In this document: positions 1 through 4,870 of the stretch, piece by piece
How the letters are laid out: every line of letters begins with the position of its first letter
How positions within the stretch are numbered: position 1 is the first letter of the stretch
NCBI GenBank assembly: GCA_934503195.1
Contig: CAKSVM010000138.1
Coordinates: forward strand, 1-5,770
DNA from: an uncultured Eubacteriales bacterium
GTDB lineage: Bacteria; Bacillota; Clostridia; Oscillospirales; CAG-272
Length of the DNA stretch: 5,770 nucleotides
Direction: 5' to 3'
The notes under the pieces: model-generated
Told to the model about the DNA's origin: nothing
Databases searched by the model: none
The model's input: only the letters and a program-made list of their open reading frames with translations
Translations under genes and position numbers: made by a program

Positions 1-138
1 CTTCGCGCTCCCTTTGAAGGCGTAATGCAAACAGAGAATCGGCGCGCTGATACCAGCTTGATAAGGCAGTCTGTCTATAGAAAACGCCGTTTTTCCATGA
101 ACGTCCCCATTCCGTACAATAACCCGCGCACGACTCAA
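1..138. other. Left-edge region with no confident gene
   Basis: No reading frame here looks convincingly coding. One + frame reads FALPLKA and stops at 23-25 with codons like those of the neighbouring genes, so the tail of an upstream + gene could end there, but seven codons cannot prove it. A second + frame stays open from 1 to a stop at 142-144, and a - frame stays open from about 202 to the left edge. Neither has a good start with a ribosome binding site or a recognisable protein, so both may be chance. Confidence 0.3.
81..93. repeat. Short palindrome AAAACG-C-CGTTTT
   Basis: This is a perfect 6-bp inverted repeat around one central base, about 110 bp upstream of the DUF4091 gene's predicted transcription start. 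The A-rich/CG/T-rich form resembles operators of LacI-family sugar repressors. A one-base loop cannot form an RNA hairpin, so a DNA-binding site is the likelier reading. It is short enough to be chance. Confidence 0.25.
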
Positions 139-171
139 CTTTAGTCCACTTTTTCGCGATCTTTGTCCATT
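139..171 (+). promoter_or_regulatory. Direct repeat upstream of the DUF4091 promoter, possible activator site
   Basis: CTTTAGTCCACT (139-150) and CTTTGTCCATT (161-171) form an imperfect direct repeat. The shared GTCCA cores start at 144 and 165, which is 21 bp or two helical turns apart. The second copy touches the -35 element at 170-175. AraC-family activators of sugar genes often bind direct repeats with this spacing next to the -35. The repeat is seen directly; the activator is inference. Confidence 0.3.
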
Positions 172-198
172 GCAAAAAACGAAATTTTTGTGTATAAT
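170..198 (+). promoter_or_regulatory. Sigma-A-type promoter of the DUF4091 gene
   Basis: The -35 is TTGCAA (170-175, 4 of 6 consensus bases) and the -10 is a perfect TATAAT (193-198), with a 17-bp spacer. Transcription should start near 205, giving a leader of about 36 nt. This places the in-frame TTG at 163 upstream of the transcript and supports the ATG at 241 as the real start. The weak -35 fits a promoter that needs an activator. Confidence 0.75.
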
Positions 199-223
199 AT
201 AATCACAGAATTTTATTTCAAAA

Positions 224-232
224 AAAGGCAGG
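224..232 (+). promoter_or_regulatory. Ribosome binding site of the DUF4091 gene
   Basis: AAAGGCAGG lies 8 nt before the ATG at 241. It is an imperfect Shine-Dalgarno with two short purine blocks (AAAGG and AGG), but its spacing is right and no other start nearby has one, so it decides the start. Confidence 0.6.
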
Positions 233-240
233 TTGATTTT

Positions 241-1875
241 ATGGCTATCAAAACAAAAATTCTCCCCTCCATCGAAAAATGCTTCCTTGACGAAAAGATC
301 GAGGATAAAAAGGAACTCACGTCGGCTTCAATGCTCATGAACGAGCGATTCTCCTTCCAGCTCGCTTACTTCCCCGAAAACGCCGGAAGGATCGCTGCCG
401 AGCTTGTAATCGAGGGCGGACTTTCGAAGTACGCAGCCGCATATAAGGTCGAGTACGTCCCGGTTACTCTTCCCGGCGCGGCTGACGCTGATTATCTCCG
501 CCGCGAACCCGGCTTCTTCCCGGATCTTCTCGTCGAGGTAAAGCCCGGCGACTCGATCGTCGCGACCAACACCGGACTCCATACTCTCATGATCACGGTC
601 GAGAATCCCGACGGAATCGCGCCCGGCGATTATAAGCTCACGGTCGGCCTCAGAGCCGGAAACGAGCTTTCGGCCTCGACAATTGATCTCAAGGTCATCG
701 GCGCGTCGCTCCCCGAGCAGACTCTCATCCACACTCAGTGGTTCCACAACGACTGCCTCGCGACCTATTATAACTGCGAGGTCTTCTCCGAGCGTCACTG
801 GGAGATCATCGGAAACTACATGGAGGCGGCGGCAAAGTGCGGCGTCAATATGATCCTCACTCCCGTACTCACTCCTCCGCTCGACACCGCGATCGGCCAC
901 GAGAGACCGACCGTGCAGCTCGTCGACGTCGCGCTCACTCACGACGGATATGAGTTCGGCTTTGAAAAGCTCGACCGCTACATAAACCTCGCGCTCTCGA
1001 AGGGAATGAAGTACTTCGAGATCTCGCATCTCTTCTCGCAGTGGGGCGCGATCCACGCTCCCAAGGTCGTCGCTACCGACGTCGAGGGCGGCGCAAAGCG
1101 GATCTTCGGCTGGGATACTGACGCGACCGGAGAAGAGTACACCACCTTCATCCGCGCCTTTGTAAAGTCTCTTGTAAACGAGCTTGAACGGATCGGCGTC
1201 GCTAAGCAGTGCTGGTTCCACATCTCCGACGAGCCGCAGCTCTCGCAGCTTCAGAGCTACACCGCCGCGAAGAATACCGTCGCTGATCTACTCGAGGGCT
1301 ATCACGTCATGGACGCGCTCTCAAGCTATGAGTTCTACGAGACCGGAGCCGTCGCTACCCCCGTTCCGGCGTCAAATCACATCGTCCCCTTCCTTGAGAA
1401 TCACGTTCCGGATCTCTGGACCTATTACTGCTGCGGTCAGGCCGTTGACGTCTCTAACCGCTTCGTCGCGATGCCCGGCCAGCGCACGAGAATTCTCGGC
1501 GAACAGCTCTATAAGTACGACATCAAGGGCTTCCTCCAGTGGGGCTTCAACTTCTGGTACACGCAGGGATCGCTTGCCGAGGTCAATCCTTACCTCGATC
1601 TCACGGGCGACAACTGGGTTCCGGCCGGAGACACCTTCTCGGTCTACCCCGGAAAGGACGGACGCGCCGTCTATTCGCTCCACGCGCTCCTCTTCTATGA
1701 GGCACTTCAGGATATGCGCGCGCTCCAGCTCCTTGAAACCAAGCTCGGACGCGACGCGGTCGTCTCGCTGATCGACTACGGCTGCGAGGCTCCGATGACC
1801 TTCACCTCCTACCCGAGAAGCGAAAAGTACATTCTCGACCTCCGCGAGGTTGTCAACAAGATAATCGGCGGCTGA
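241..1875 (+). CDS. DUF4091 domain-containing glycoside-hydrolase-like protein
   Basis: This 544-aa protein is probably a cytoplasmic carbohydrate-active enzyme; its exact substrate is unknown. Residues about 1-155 look like a beta-rich N-terminal domain. Residues about 160-440 look like a TIM-barrel hydrolase region, with HTQWFHND (164-171), EISHLFSQWGA (260-270), WFHISDEP (325-332) and GFLQWGFNFWY (430-440). The C-terminal part has YPGKDGRAVYSLHALLFYEA (469-488) and a QDMRAL stretch, typical of DUF4091. Asp330 and Glu331 in the DEP motif are candidates for catalytic acids by analogy with clan-A hydrolases; this is inference. There is no signal peptide or membrane segment, so it likely acts on imported oligosaccharides. 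The ATG at 241 is preferred because an in-frame TTG at 163 precedes the promoter. The gene has its own promoter and ends at a large inverted repeat; the next gene is a sugar-type oxidoreductase. The family call is firm, the function is not. Confidence 0.85.
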   Translation: MAIKTKILPSIEKCFLDEKIEDKKELTSASMLMNERFSFQLAYFPENAGRIAAELVIEGGLSKYAAAYKVEYVPVTLPGAADADYLRREPGFFPDLLVEVKPGDSIVATNTGLHTLMITVENPDGIAPGDYKLTVGLRAGNELSASTIDLKVIGASLPEQTLIHTQWFHNDCLATYYNCEVFSERHWEIIGNYMEAAAKCGVNMILTPVLTPPLDTAIGHERPTVQLVDVALTHDGYEFGFEKLDRYINLALSKGMKYFEISHLFSQWGAIHAPKVVATDVEGGAKRIFGWDTDATGEEYTTFIRAFVKSLVNELERIGVAKQCWFHISDEPQLSQLQSYTAAKNTVADLLEGYHVMDALSSYEFYETGAVATPVPASNHIVPFLENHVPDLWTYYCCGQAVDVSNRFVAMPGQRTRILGEQLYKYDIKGFLQWGFNFWYTQGSLAEVNPYLDLTGDNWVPAGDTFSVYPGKDGRAVYSLHALLFYEALQDMRALQLLETKLGRDAVVSLIDYGCEAPMTFTSYPRSEKYILDLREVVNKIIGG

Positions 1876-1886
1876 AATTCGACCAA

Positions 1887-1900
1887 GTAAACGCTTTAAC
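1887..1900. promoter_or_regulatory. Operator-like near-palindrome GTAAACGCTTTAAC
   Basis: TAAA and TTTA flank a CGC centre about 35-45 bp upstream of the oxidoreductase's -35. The sequence resembles LacI/CcpA-type catabolite operators, but departs from the usual cre consensus at two fixed positions by my reading. It lies between two imperfect copies of AAATT(C)GACCAA (1875-1886 and 1906-1916). A carbon-catabolite site would fit the sugar genes on either side. This is tentative. Confidence 0.25.
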
Positions 1901-1915
1901 GCAGAAAATTGACCA

Positions 1916-1960
1916 AAAACCCTTCCGGAGTCTTGACATTTCTCCGGAAGGGTTTTATAA
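1916..1960 (+). terminator. 15-bp perfect inverted repeat, likely terminator of the DUF4091 gene
   Basis: AAAACCCTTCCGGAG (1916-1930) is exactly complementary to CTCCGGAAGGGTTTT (1942-1956), with an 11-nt loop (1931-1941). In RNA from the upstream gene it gives an 11-bp GC-rich core plus four A-U pairs, with the U tract at 1953-1956. The tract is short and runs into ATAAT, so termination may be partial. The A tract at the left makes it symmetrical, so it could also stop - strand transcripts. It starts 40 nt after the stop codon at 1873-1875. It also contains the next gene's promoter, so a DNA-level operator role is a serious alternative. Confidence 0.65.
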
Positions 1961-1961
1961 T
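1933..1961 (+). promoter_or_regulatory. Full-consensus sigma-A promoter of the oxidoreductase gene
   Basis: TTGACA (1933-1938) and TATAAT (1956-1961) match consensus at all 12 positions with the optimal 17-bp spacer. Transcription should begin near 1968, giving a leader of about 25 nt. The -35 lies in the loop of the inverted repeat at 1916-1956 and the right arm fills most of the spacer, reaching the first base of the -10. So strong a promoter within a symmetrical element suggests repression, but no repressor gene is in the window. Confidence 0.85.
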
Positions 1962-1979
1962 ACTGGTAACGAAAATTCT

Positions 1980-1984
1980 GGAGG
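1980..1984 (+). promoter_or_regulatory. Ribosome binding site of the oxidoreductase gene
   Basis: GGAGG is a strong Shine-Dalgarno 8 nt before the ATG at 1993. It settles the start against in-frame upstream codons, which would read through the promoter and repeat. Confidence 0.85.
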
Positions 1985-1992
1985 ACAACAAT

Positions 1993-3108
1993 ATGTCAAA
2001 CGCAAAAGTCAAAGTCATGCTCGCCGGATTCGGCGGCTATGGCGAACTCTACCTGAAACGTCTCTTCGAACTCTCCGACGCCGGAAAGGTCGAGGTCGTC
2101 GGACTCGTCGAACCCTTCCCGAATCCTAAACACCTCGACGAGATCGCAAAGCGCGGCTGGAAAATCTATTCCTCAACCGCCGATTTCTACGCCGAAAACT
2201 CCTGCGACCTCGTCTGCGTCTCAACTCCGATTCAGTTCCATACGCCGATGATCATCGAAGCTCTCAGCCACGGCGCGAACGTCATCTGCGAAAAACCCCT
2301 CACTGGCGACGCCGATGATATAGAAAAGCTTATAAGCGCGCGCGATAAGGCCGGAAAATTCGTCATGATCGGTTACCAGTGGTCGTACAGCGACGCGATT
2401 CTCTCGATGAAGAAGGACGTCCTCTCGGGAATCTACGGAAAGCCCGAATTCCTTAAAACGGTAGTCCTCTGGCCGCGCAACAAGGCCTATTTCCAGCGCG
2501 GAACCGGATGGGCGGGGAAGATAAAGGCGGCCGACGGCACGCTGATCCTTGACAGCGTCGCGAATAACGCCGCCGCGCATTATCTCCATAACATCTTCTT
2601 CACGCTCGGCGAAGCTATGGACTCGGCTCTCGCGCCGATAAAGACGACAGCGAAGCTCTTCCGCGCAAATCCGATCGAGAACTTCGACACCGCGATAATC
2701 GACTGCGAGTTCGCAAACGGCGCGAAATCGCTCTACATCGCCTCCCACGCGACCGAAAAGAAGCATGATCCCTTCTTCGAATACCGCTTCGAAAAGGGAA
2801 CGATCACATATGAGGAGGGCGAAGTCAGACATATTTTCGGCAGAGTCGGCGATAAGGTCATCGACTACGGCGACCCCTTCGCGAACGGAATGCGCAAGCT
2901 TAACCTCGCGGTCGAGGCGGTCGGCGACCCCGGAAAATTCCTCCCCTGCGGAATCGAAACCGCGTCGGCGCAGGTGAAGTGCATCGCGGAGTGCGCGAAA
3001 TTCCCGATCGAATACTTCCCGAAGGAGAGCCTCAGAGTCGCTCCCGACGACTTCACATACGTCGACGGACTCTATGAAAAGCTTACGGAACTTTACAAAA
3101 AAGCCTGA
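1993..3108 (+). CDS. Gfo/Idh/MocA-family NAD(P)-dependent oxidoreductase
   Basis: This 371-aa soluble protein is probably a sugar or cyclitol dehydrogenase. The family oxidises or reduces a carbohydrate hydroxyl using NAD(H) or NADP(H). The N-terminal Rossmann domain opens with VKVMLAGFGGYG (6-17), a glycine-rich dinucleotide-binding loop. VSTPIQFH (76-83) and VICEKPLTGD (97-106) follow; Lys101 of the EKP motif is the usual active-site lysine. IGYQWSYSDA (126-135) and LDSVANNAAAHYLHN (186-200) sit in the C-terminal alpha/beta domain, where His196 or His199 could be the second catalytic residue. The length is normal and nothing is missing. There is no signal peptide. The DUF4091 gene lies 117 bp upstream and may supply its substrate, but this gene has a separate promoter. 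The sequence does not reveal the substrate. Family assignment is firm; partnership with the neighbour is inference. Confidence 0.93.
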   Translation: MSNAKVKVMLAGFGGYGELYLKRLFELSDAGKVEVVGLVEPFPNPKHLDEIAKRGWKIYSSTADFYAENSCDLVCVSTPIQFHTPMIIEALSHGANVICEKPLTGDADDIEKLISARDKAGKFVMIGYQWSYSDAILSMKKDVLSGIYGKPEFLKTVVLWPRNKAYFQRGTGWAGKIKAADGTLILDSVANNAAAHYLHNIFFTLGEAMDSALAPIKTTAKLFRANPIENFDTAIIDCEFANGAKSLYIASHATEKKHDPFFEYRFEKGTITYEEGEVRHIFGRVGDKVIDYGDPFANGMRKLNLAVEAVGDPGKFLPCGIETASAQVKCIAECAKFPIEYFPKESLRVAPDDFTYVDGLYEKLTELYKKA

Positions 3109-3121
3109 GATTTTCACTTCT

Positions 3122-3140
3122 CTGACGCTGGCTGACGCTG
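3122..3140. repeat. Tandem direct repeat CTGACGCTG x2
   Basis: CTGACGCTG occurs at 3122-3130 and again at 3132-3140, separated by one G. The 10-bp period puts both copies on the same helix face. It lies 14 bp after the oxidoreductase stop codon and well upstream of the mtaB promoter. It does not form a convincing terminator hairpin, and I found no clear intrinsic terminator for the oxidoreductase. Confidence 0.55.
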
Positions 3141-3147
3141 TCCACGA

Positions 3148-3163
3148 TGTTGTAATTCCAACA
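3148..3163. repeat. Near-palindrome TGTTGTAATTCCAACA
   Basis: Fourteen of 16 bases are symmetrical: TGTTG/CAACA arms around tAATTc. The length and form would suit a dimeric regulator. It is about 80 bp upstream of the mtaB -35, and no adjacent regulator gene supports it. Confidence 0.3.
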
Positions 3164-3245
3164 AAAGCGCGATATTTTTGTGTATGTTGTTGAAAACTGT
3201 CATGATTTTTTGACTATTTGGCACAAATTTCAGTGCATTTGGATA

Positions 3246-3274
3246 TTTACAGAAAAAGCGAAAAATGTTACAAT
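3246..3274 (+). promoter_or_regulatory. Promoter of mtaB with extended -10
   Basis: TTTACA (3246-3251, 5 of 6) is followed after 17 bp by TACAAT (3269-3274, 5 of 6), preceded by the TG of an extended -10 (TGTTACAAT). Transcription should begin near 3281. The leader to the chosen start is then about 115 nt, much longer than for the first two genes. The -10 overlaps a perfect 12-bp palindrome CAATATATATTG (3271-3282). Confidence 0.75.
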
Positions 3275-3328
3275 ATATATTGCTCGTAAGAGGGGGTTCG
3301 CGAGAGAAAGCGAAACCATAAAAAAGAG

Positions 3329-3376
3329 CTGTCCGATGATTTTCCCGAACGCTTTTAATGAGCGCGGGACGGACAG
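3329..3376 (+). promoter_or_regulatory. Structured leader hairpin upstream of mtaB
   Basis: The outer stem pairs CTGTCCG (3329-3335) with CGGACAG (3370-3376). An inner stem pairs CCCG (3344-3347) with CGGG (3365-3368), and CGCT (3350-3353) with AGCG (3361-3364), leaving a 7-nt loop. This gives 15 base pairs interrupted by an internal loop and an AA bulge. No T tract follows on the + strand, so it is not a + strand terminator; read on the - strand it is followed by a T-rich run. It lies in the mtaB leader, 19 nt before the GTG at 3396, and encloses the alternative ATG at 3336. It does not match any riboswitch I recognise. Confidence 0.45.
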
Positions 3377-3395
3377 GATTAAAAAAGATTCTGAG

Positions 3396-4724
3396 GTGTT
3401 AAAAATAGAAACGAGTAGTATATACAGACGCGTCGGCATAATGACCCTCGGCTGTAAGGTAAACCAGTATGAAAGCGAAGCGATCGCCGAGGAGTTCGAG
3501 AAATACGGATTCACAATCGGCCGCTTTTCCGAAAAATGCGGGATTTATATAATCAATTCCTGCACCGTGACGGCTGAGAGCGACCGCAAGACGCGTCAGA
3601 TGATCCGCCGCGCGGCAAGACACAACCCCAAGGCGTATATTCTCGTCACGGGATGTTACGCTCAGCTCGCGCCGGGCAAGACGGCGGGTATTGACGGAGT
3701 TGATTTCATCTGCGGCAACAGCAACAAGCTCCGCCTTGTTGACGCGGCTCTCGGACTCATCGCGTCCGGGACGAAGAACGGCGTCGCCGACATAAAGATC
3801 GACGACATGAAGTCCGCGCCTCTCGAGCCGATGACGATAAAGAAGTCGGAGCGCACGCGCGCTTATGTCAAGATCGAGGACGGATGCGACAACAGATGCA
3901 CTTATTGTATTGTCCCGCAGGCGCGCGGTCAGGTGAGATCGAAGGCTCCGGCCGACGTCATTGACGAGGTGAGAGGTCTTGTAGAAAACGGCTACCGCGA
4001 GGTGGTTCTGACCGGAATCGAGACGGCGTCGTACGGAAAGGATTTCGCGGACGGATATCGTCTCGCTGAGCTTCTCGCGGACGTTGACAAGATCCCCGGC
4101 ATCGAGCGGATCAGACTCGGTTCGCTTGACCCTTCGATAATGAAGCCGGAGTTTGTCGACAAGATCGCTTCCCTCAATCATCTTTGCCCGAGCTTCCATC
4201 TGTCGGTTCAGTCTGGATCTTCGGATGTGCTGGCGGCGATGAAGCGGAAGTACAACGCCGAGACTATCGTCAAGTACACCGATTACATAAAGGAAAAGAT
4301 TCCGGGCGTGACCTTCAGCGCGGACATCATCGTCGGCTTCCCGGGCGAGACCGAGGAGAACTTCGCCGAGACCGAGGAGCTTGTGCGCCGCGTCGGGTTC
4401 CTGCATCTCCATGTTTTCCCGTACTCAAAGCGTCCGGGAACCGTGGCTTCCGAGATGGAGGGACAGATTGACGAGTCGGTCAAGAACGATCGTCTCGCGA
4501 GACTTGAAAAGGTCGGACACGAGGTTGTTTTCGGCATGGCGGAGAGCTACATCGGCAAGCAGAAGGATGTGCTTTTCGAGCTGTGCGAGGATGGAAGAGC
4601 GACCGGACACACGAACGATTTCCTTGAAGTCAGCGTGATTACCCCCGACGATCTGCACGGTCAGATGAAGACTGTCAAGCTCAACGGCTTCGACGGAAAC
4701 GTCTTCACCGGCTTCATTGTATAA
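3396..4724 (+). CDS. mtaB: tRNA (t6A37) C2-methylthiotransferase MtaB
   Basis: MtaB is a radical-SAM enzyme that converts t6A to ms2t6A at position 37 of ANN-decoding tRNAs, using two [4Fe-4S] clusters and SAM. Numbered from the GTG at 3396 (442 aa), the N-terminal UPF0004 domain has TLGCKVNQYE (17-26), NSCTVT (54-59) and TGCYAQ (85-90), giving Cys20, Cys56 and Cys87 for the auxiliary cluster. The radical-SAM triad is Cys164, Cys168 and Cys171 in EDGCDNRCTYCIVPQARG (161-178). LSVQSGSSDVL and DIIVGFPGET are standard barrel motifs. A C-terminal TRAM-like tail (about 380-442) should bind tRNA. LGCKVNQYE separates MtaB from MiaB and RimO. The start is uncertain: GTG 3396 gives the usual family length but lacks a well-placed Shine-Dalgarno. 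ATG 3336 adds 20 unlikely residues within a hairpin, and ATG 3441 would cut the first beta strand (RRVGI). The gene has its own promoter. Confidence 0.93.
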   Translation: MLKIETSSIYRRVGIMTLGCKVNQYESEAIAEEFEKYGFTIGRFSEKCGIYIINSCTVTAESDRKTRQMIRRAARHNPKAYILVTGCYAQLAPGKTAGIDGVDFICGNSNKLRLVDAALGLIASGTKNGVADIKIDDMKSAPLEPMTIKKSERTRAYVKIEDGCDNRCTYCIVPQARGQVRSKAPADVIDEVRGLVENGYREVVLTGIETASYGKDFADGYRLAELLADVDKIPGIERIRLGSLDPSIMKPEFVDKIASLNHLCPSFHLSVQSGSSDVLAAMKRKYNAETIVKYTDYIKEKIPGVTFSADIIVGFPGETEENFAETEELVRRVGFLHLHVFPYSKRPGTVASEMEGQIDESVKNDRLARLEKVGHEVVFGMAESYIGKQKDVLFELCEDGRATGHTNDFLEVSVITPDDLHGQMKTVKLNGFDGNVFTGFIV

Positions 4725-4738
4725 TTATCTCTTCGAAT

Positions 4739-4770
4739 TGTGCGTAAATGCTTGCATTTGCGCACATTTT
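4739..4770 (+). terminator. Rho-independent terminator of mtaB
   Basis: TGTGCGTAAATGC (4739-4751) pairs with GCATTTGCGCACA (4754-4766): 13 pairs including one U-G wobble (4745 with 4760). The two-base centre would open to a CTTG tetraloop. TTTT (4767-4770) follows at once. It begins 14 nt after the stop codon. The U tract is short, so readthrough is possible. The repeat overlaps the purL promoter, with the -35 at its centre. Confidence 0.7.
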
Positions 4771-4780
4771 GTGCTATAAT
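4752..4780 (+). promoter_or_regulatory. Promoter of purL with extended -10
   Basis: TGCTATAAT (4772-4780) is a perfect extended -10. A 17-bp spacer leads back to TTGCAT (4752-4757), which keeps only the TTG of the -35 consensus; the extended -10 would compensate. Transcription should start near 4787, giving a leader of about 84 nt. The right arm of the mtaB terminator fills the front of the spacer. Confidence 0.75.
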
Positions 4781-4820
4781 GTTATTGTGGCTCCGTTTTA
4801 CCGGACGCTCACGCCAGAAA

Positions 4821-4863
4821 AAGGTTTTCCAAGGCTTAATACCTTAAAATAAATGATAAGGAG
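4821..4863 (+). promoter_or_regulatory. purL ribosome binding site and possible sequestering leader
   Basis: AAGGAG (4858-4863) is a strong Shine-Dalgarno 7 nt before the ATG at 4871. CCTTA (4842-4846) can pair with TAAGG (4857-4861) and hide it, while AAGG at 4831-4834 or 4821-4824 can pair with the same CCTT and free it. The binding site is certain; the switch is a hypothesis, since the stems have only 4-5 pairs. The sequence does not match a purine, PRPP or other riboswitch I know. Confidence 0.5.
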
Positions 4864-4870
4864 TCTTACA

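Noticed and set aside
163..240. In-frame TTG at 163 as the DUF4091 start
   Set aside because: It lies upstream of the -35/-10 pair at 170-198, and the added residues are encoded by promoter and leader DNA. ATG 241 has a spaced ribosome binding site.
328..1221. Long - strand open frame (297 codons) opposite the DUF4091 gene
   Set aside because: It lies in exact codon register with the sense gene. In that register antisense stops need TTA, CTA or TCA sense codons, which this genome avoids by preferring CTC/CTT and TCG/TCC. The same kind of frame occurs opposite all four genes (also 2221-3117, 3399-4412, 4844-5548), and none has a recognisable product.
1909..1992. Upstream in-frame extension of the oxidoreductase
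   Set aside because: It would translate through the inverted repeat and promoter before the predicted transcript start. GGAGG 8 nt before ATG 1993 is decisive.
3288..3296. AAGAGGGGG as a ribosome binding site for a leader peptide
   Set aside because: No ATG, GTG or TTG follows within 4-14 nt, so it has no start to serve.
3180..3395. N-terminal extension of MtaB from GTG 3180
   Set aside because: Most of it precedes the promoter at 3246-3274, and the added residues have no counterpart in the family.
3399..4412. - strand open frame of 337 codons opposite mtaB
   Set aside because: It is the same codon-register shadow effect. The + strand frame carries all six MtaB cysteines and family motifs, while the antisense product is Arg/Leu/Val-rich with no motif.
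4720..4725. TATAAT over the mtaB stop codon as a promoter
   Set aside because: There is no -35-like hexamer at 16-18 bp upstream, whereas the extended -10 at 4772-4780 is far better placed for purL.
4787..4870. Purine or PRPP riboswitch before purL
   Set aside because: The leader is only about 84 nt and lacks the conserved junction sequences and three-way layout of those classes.
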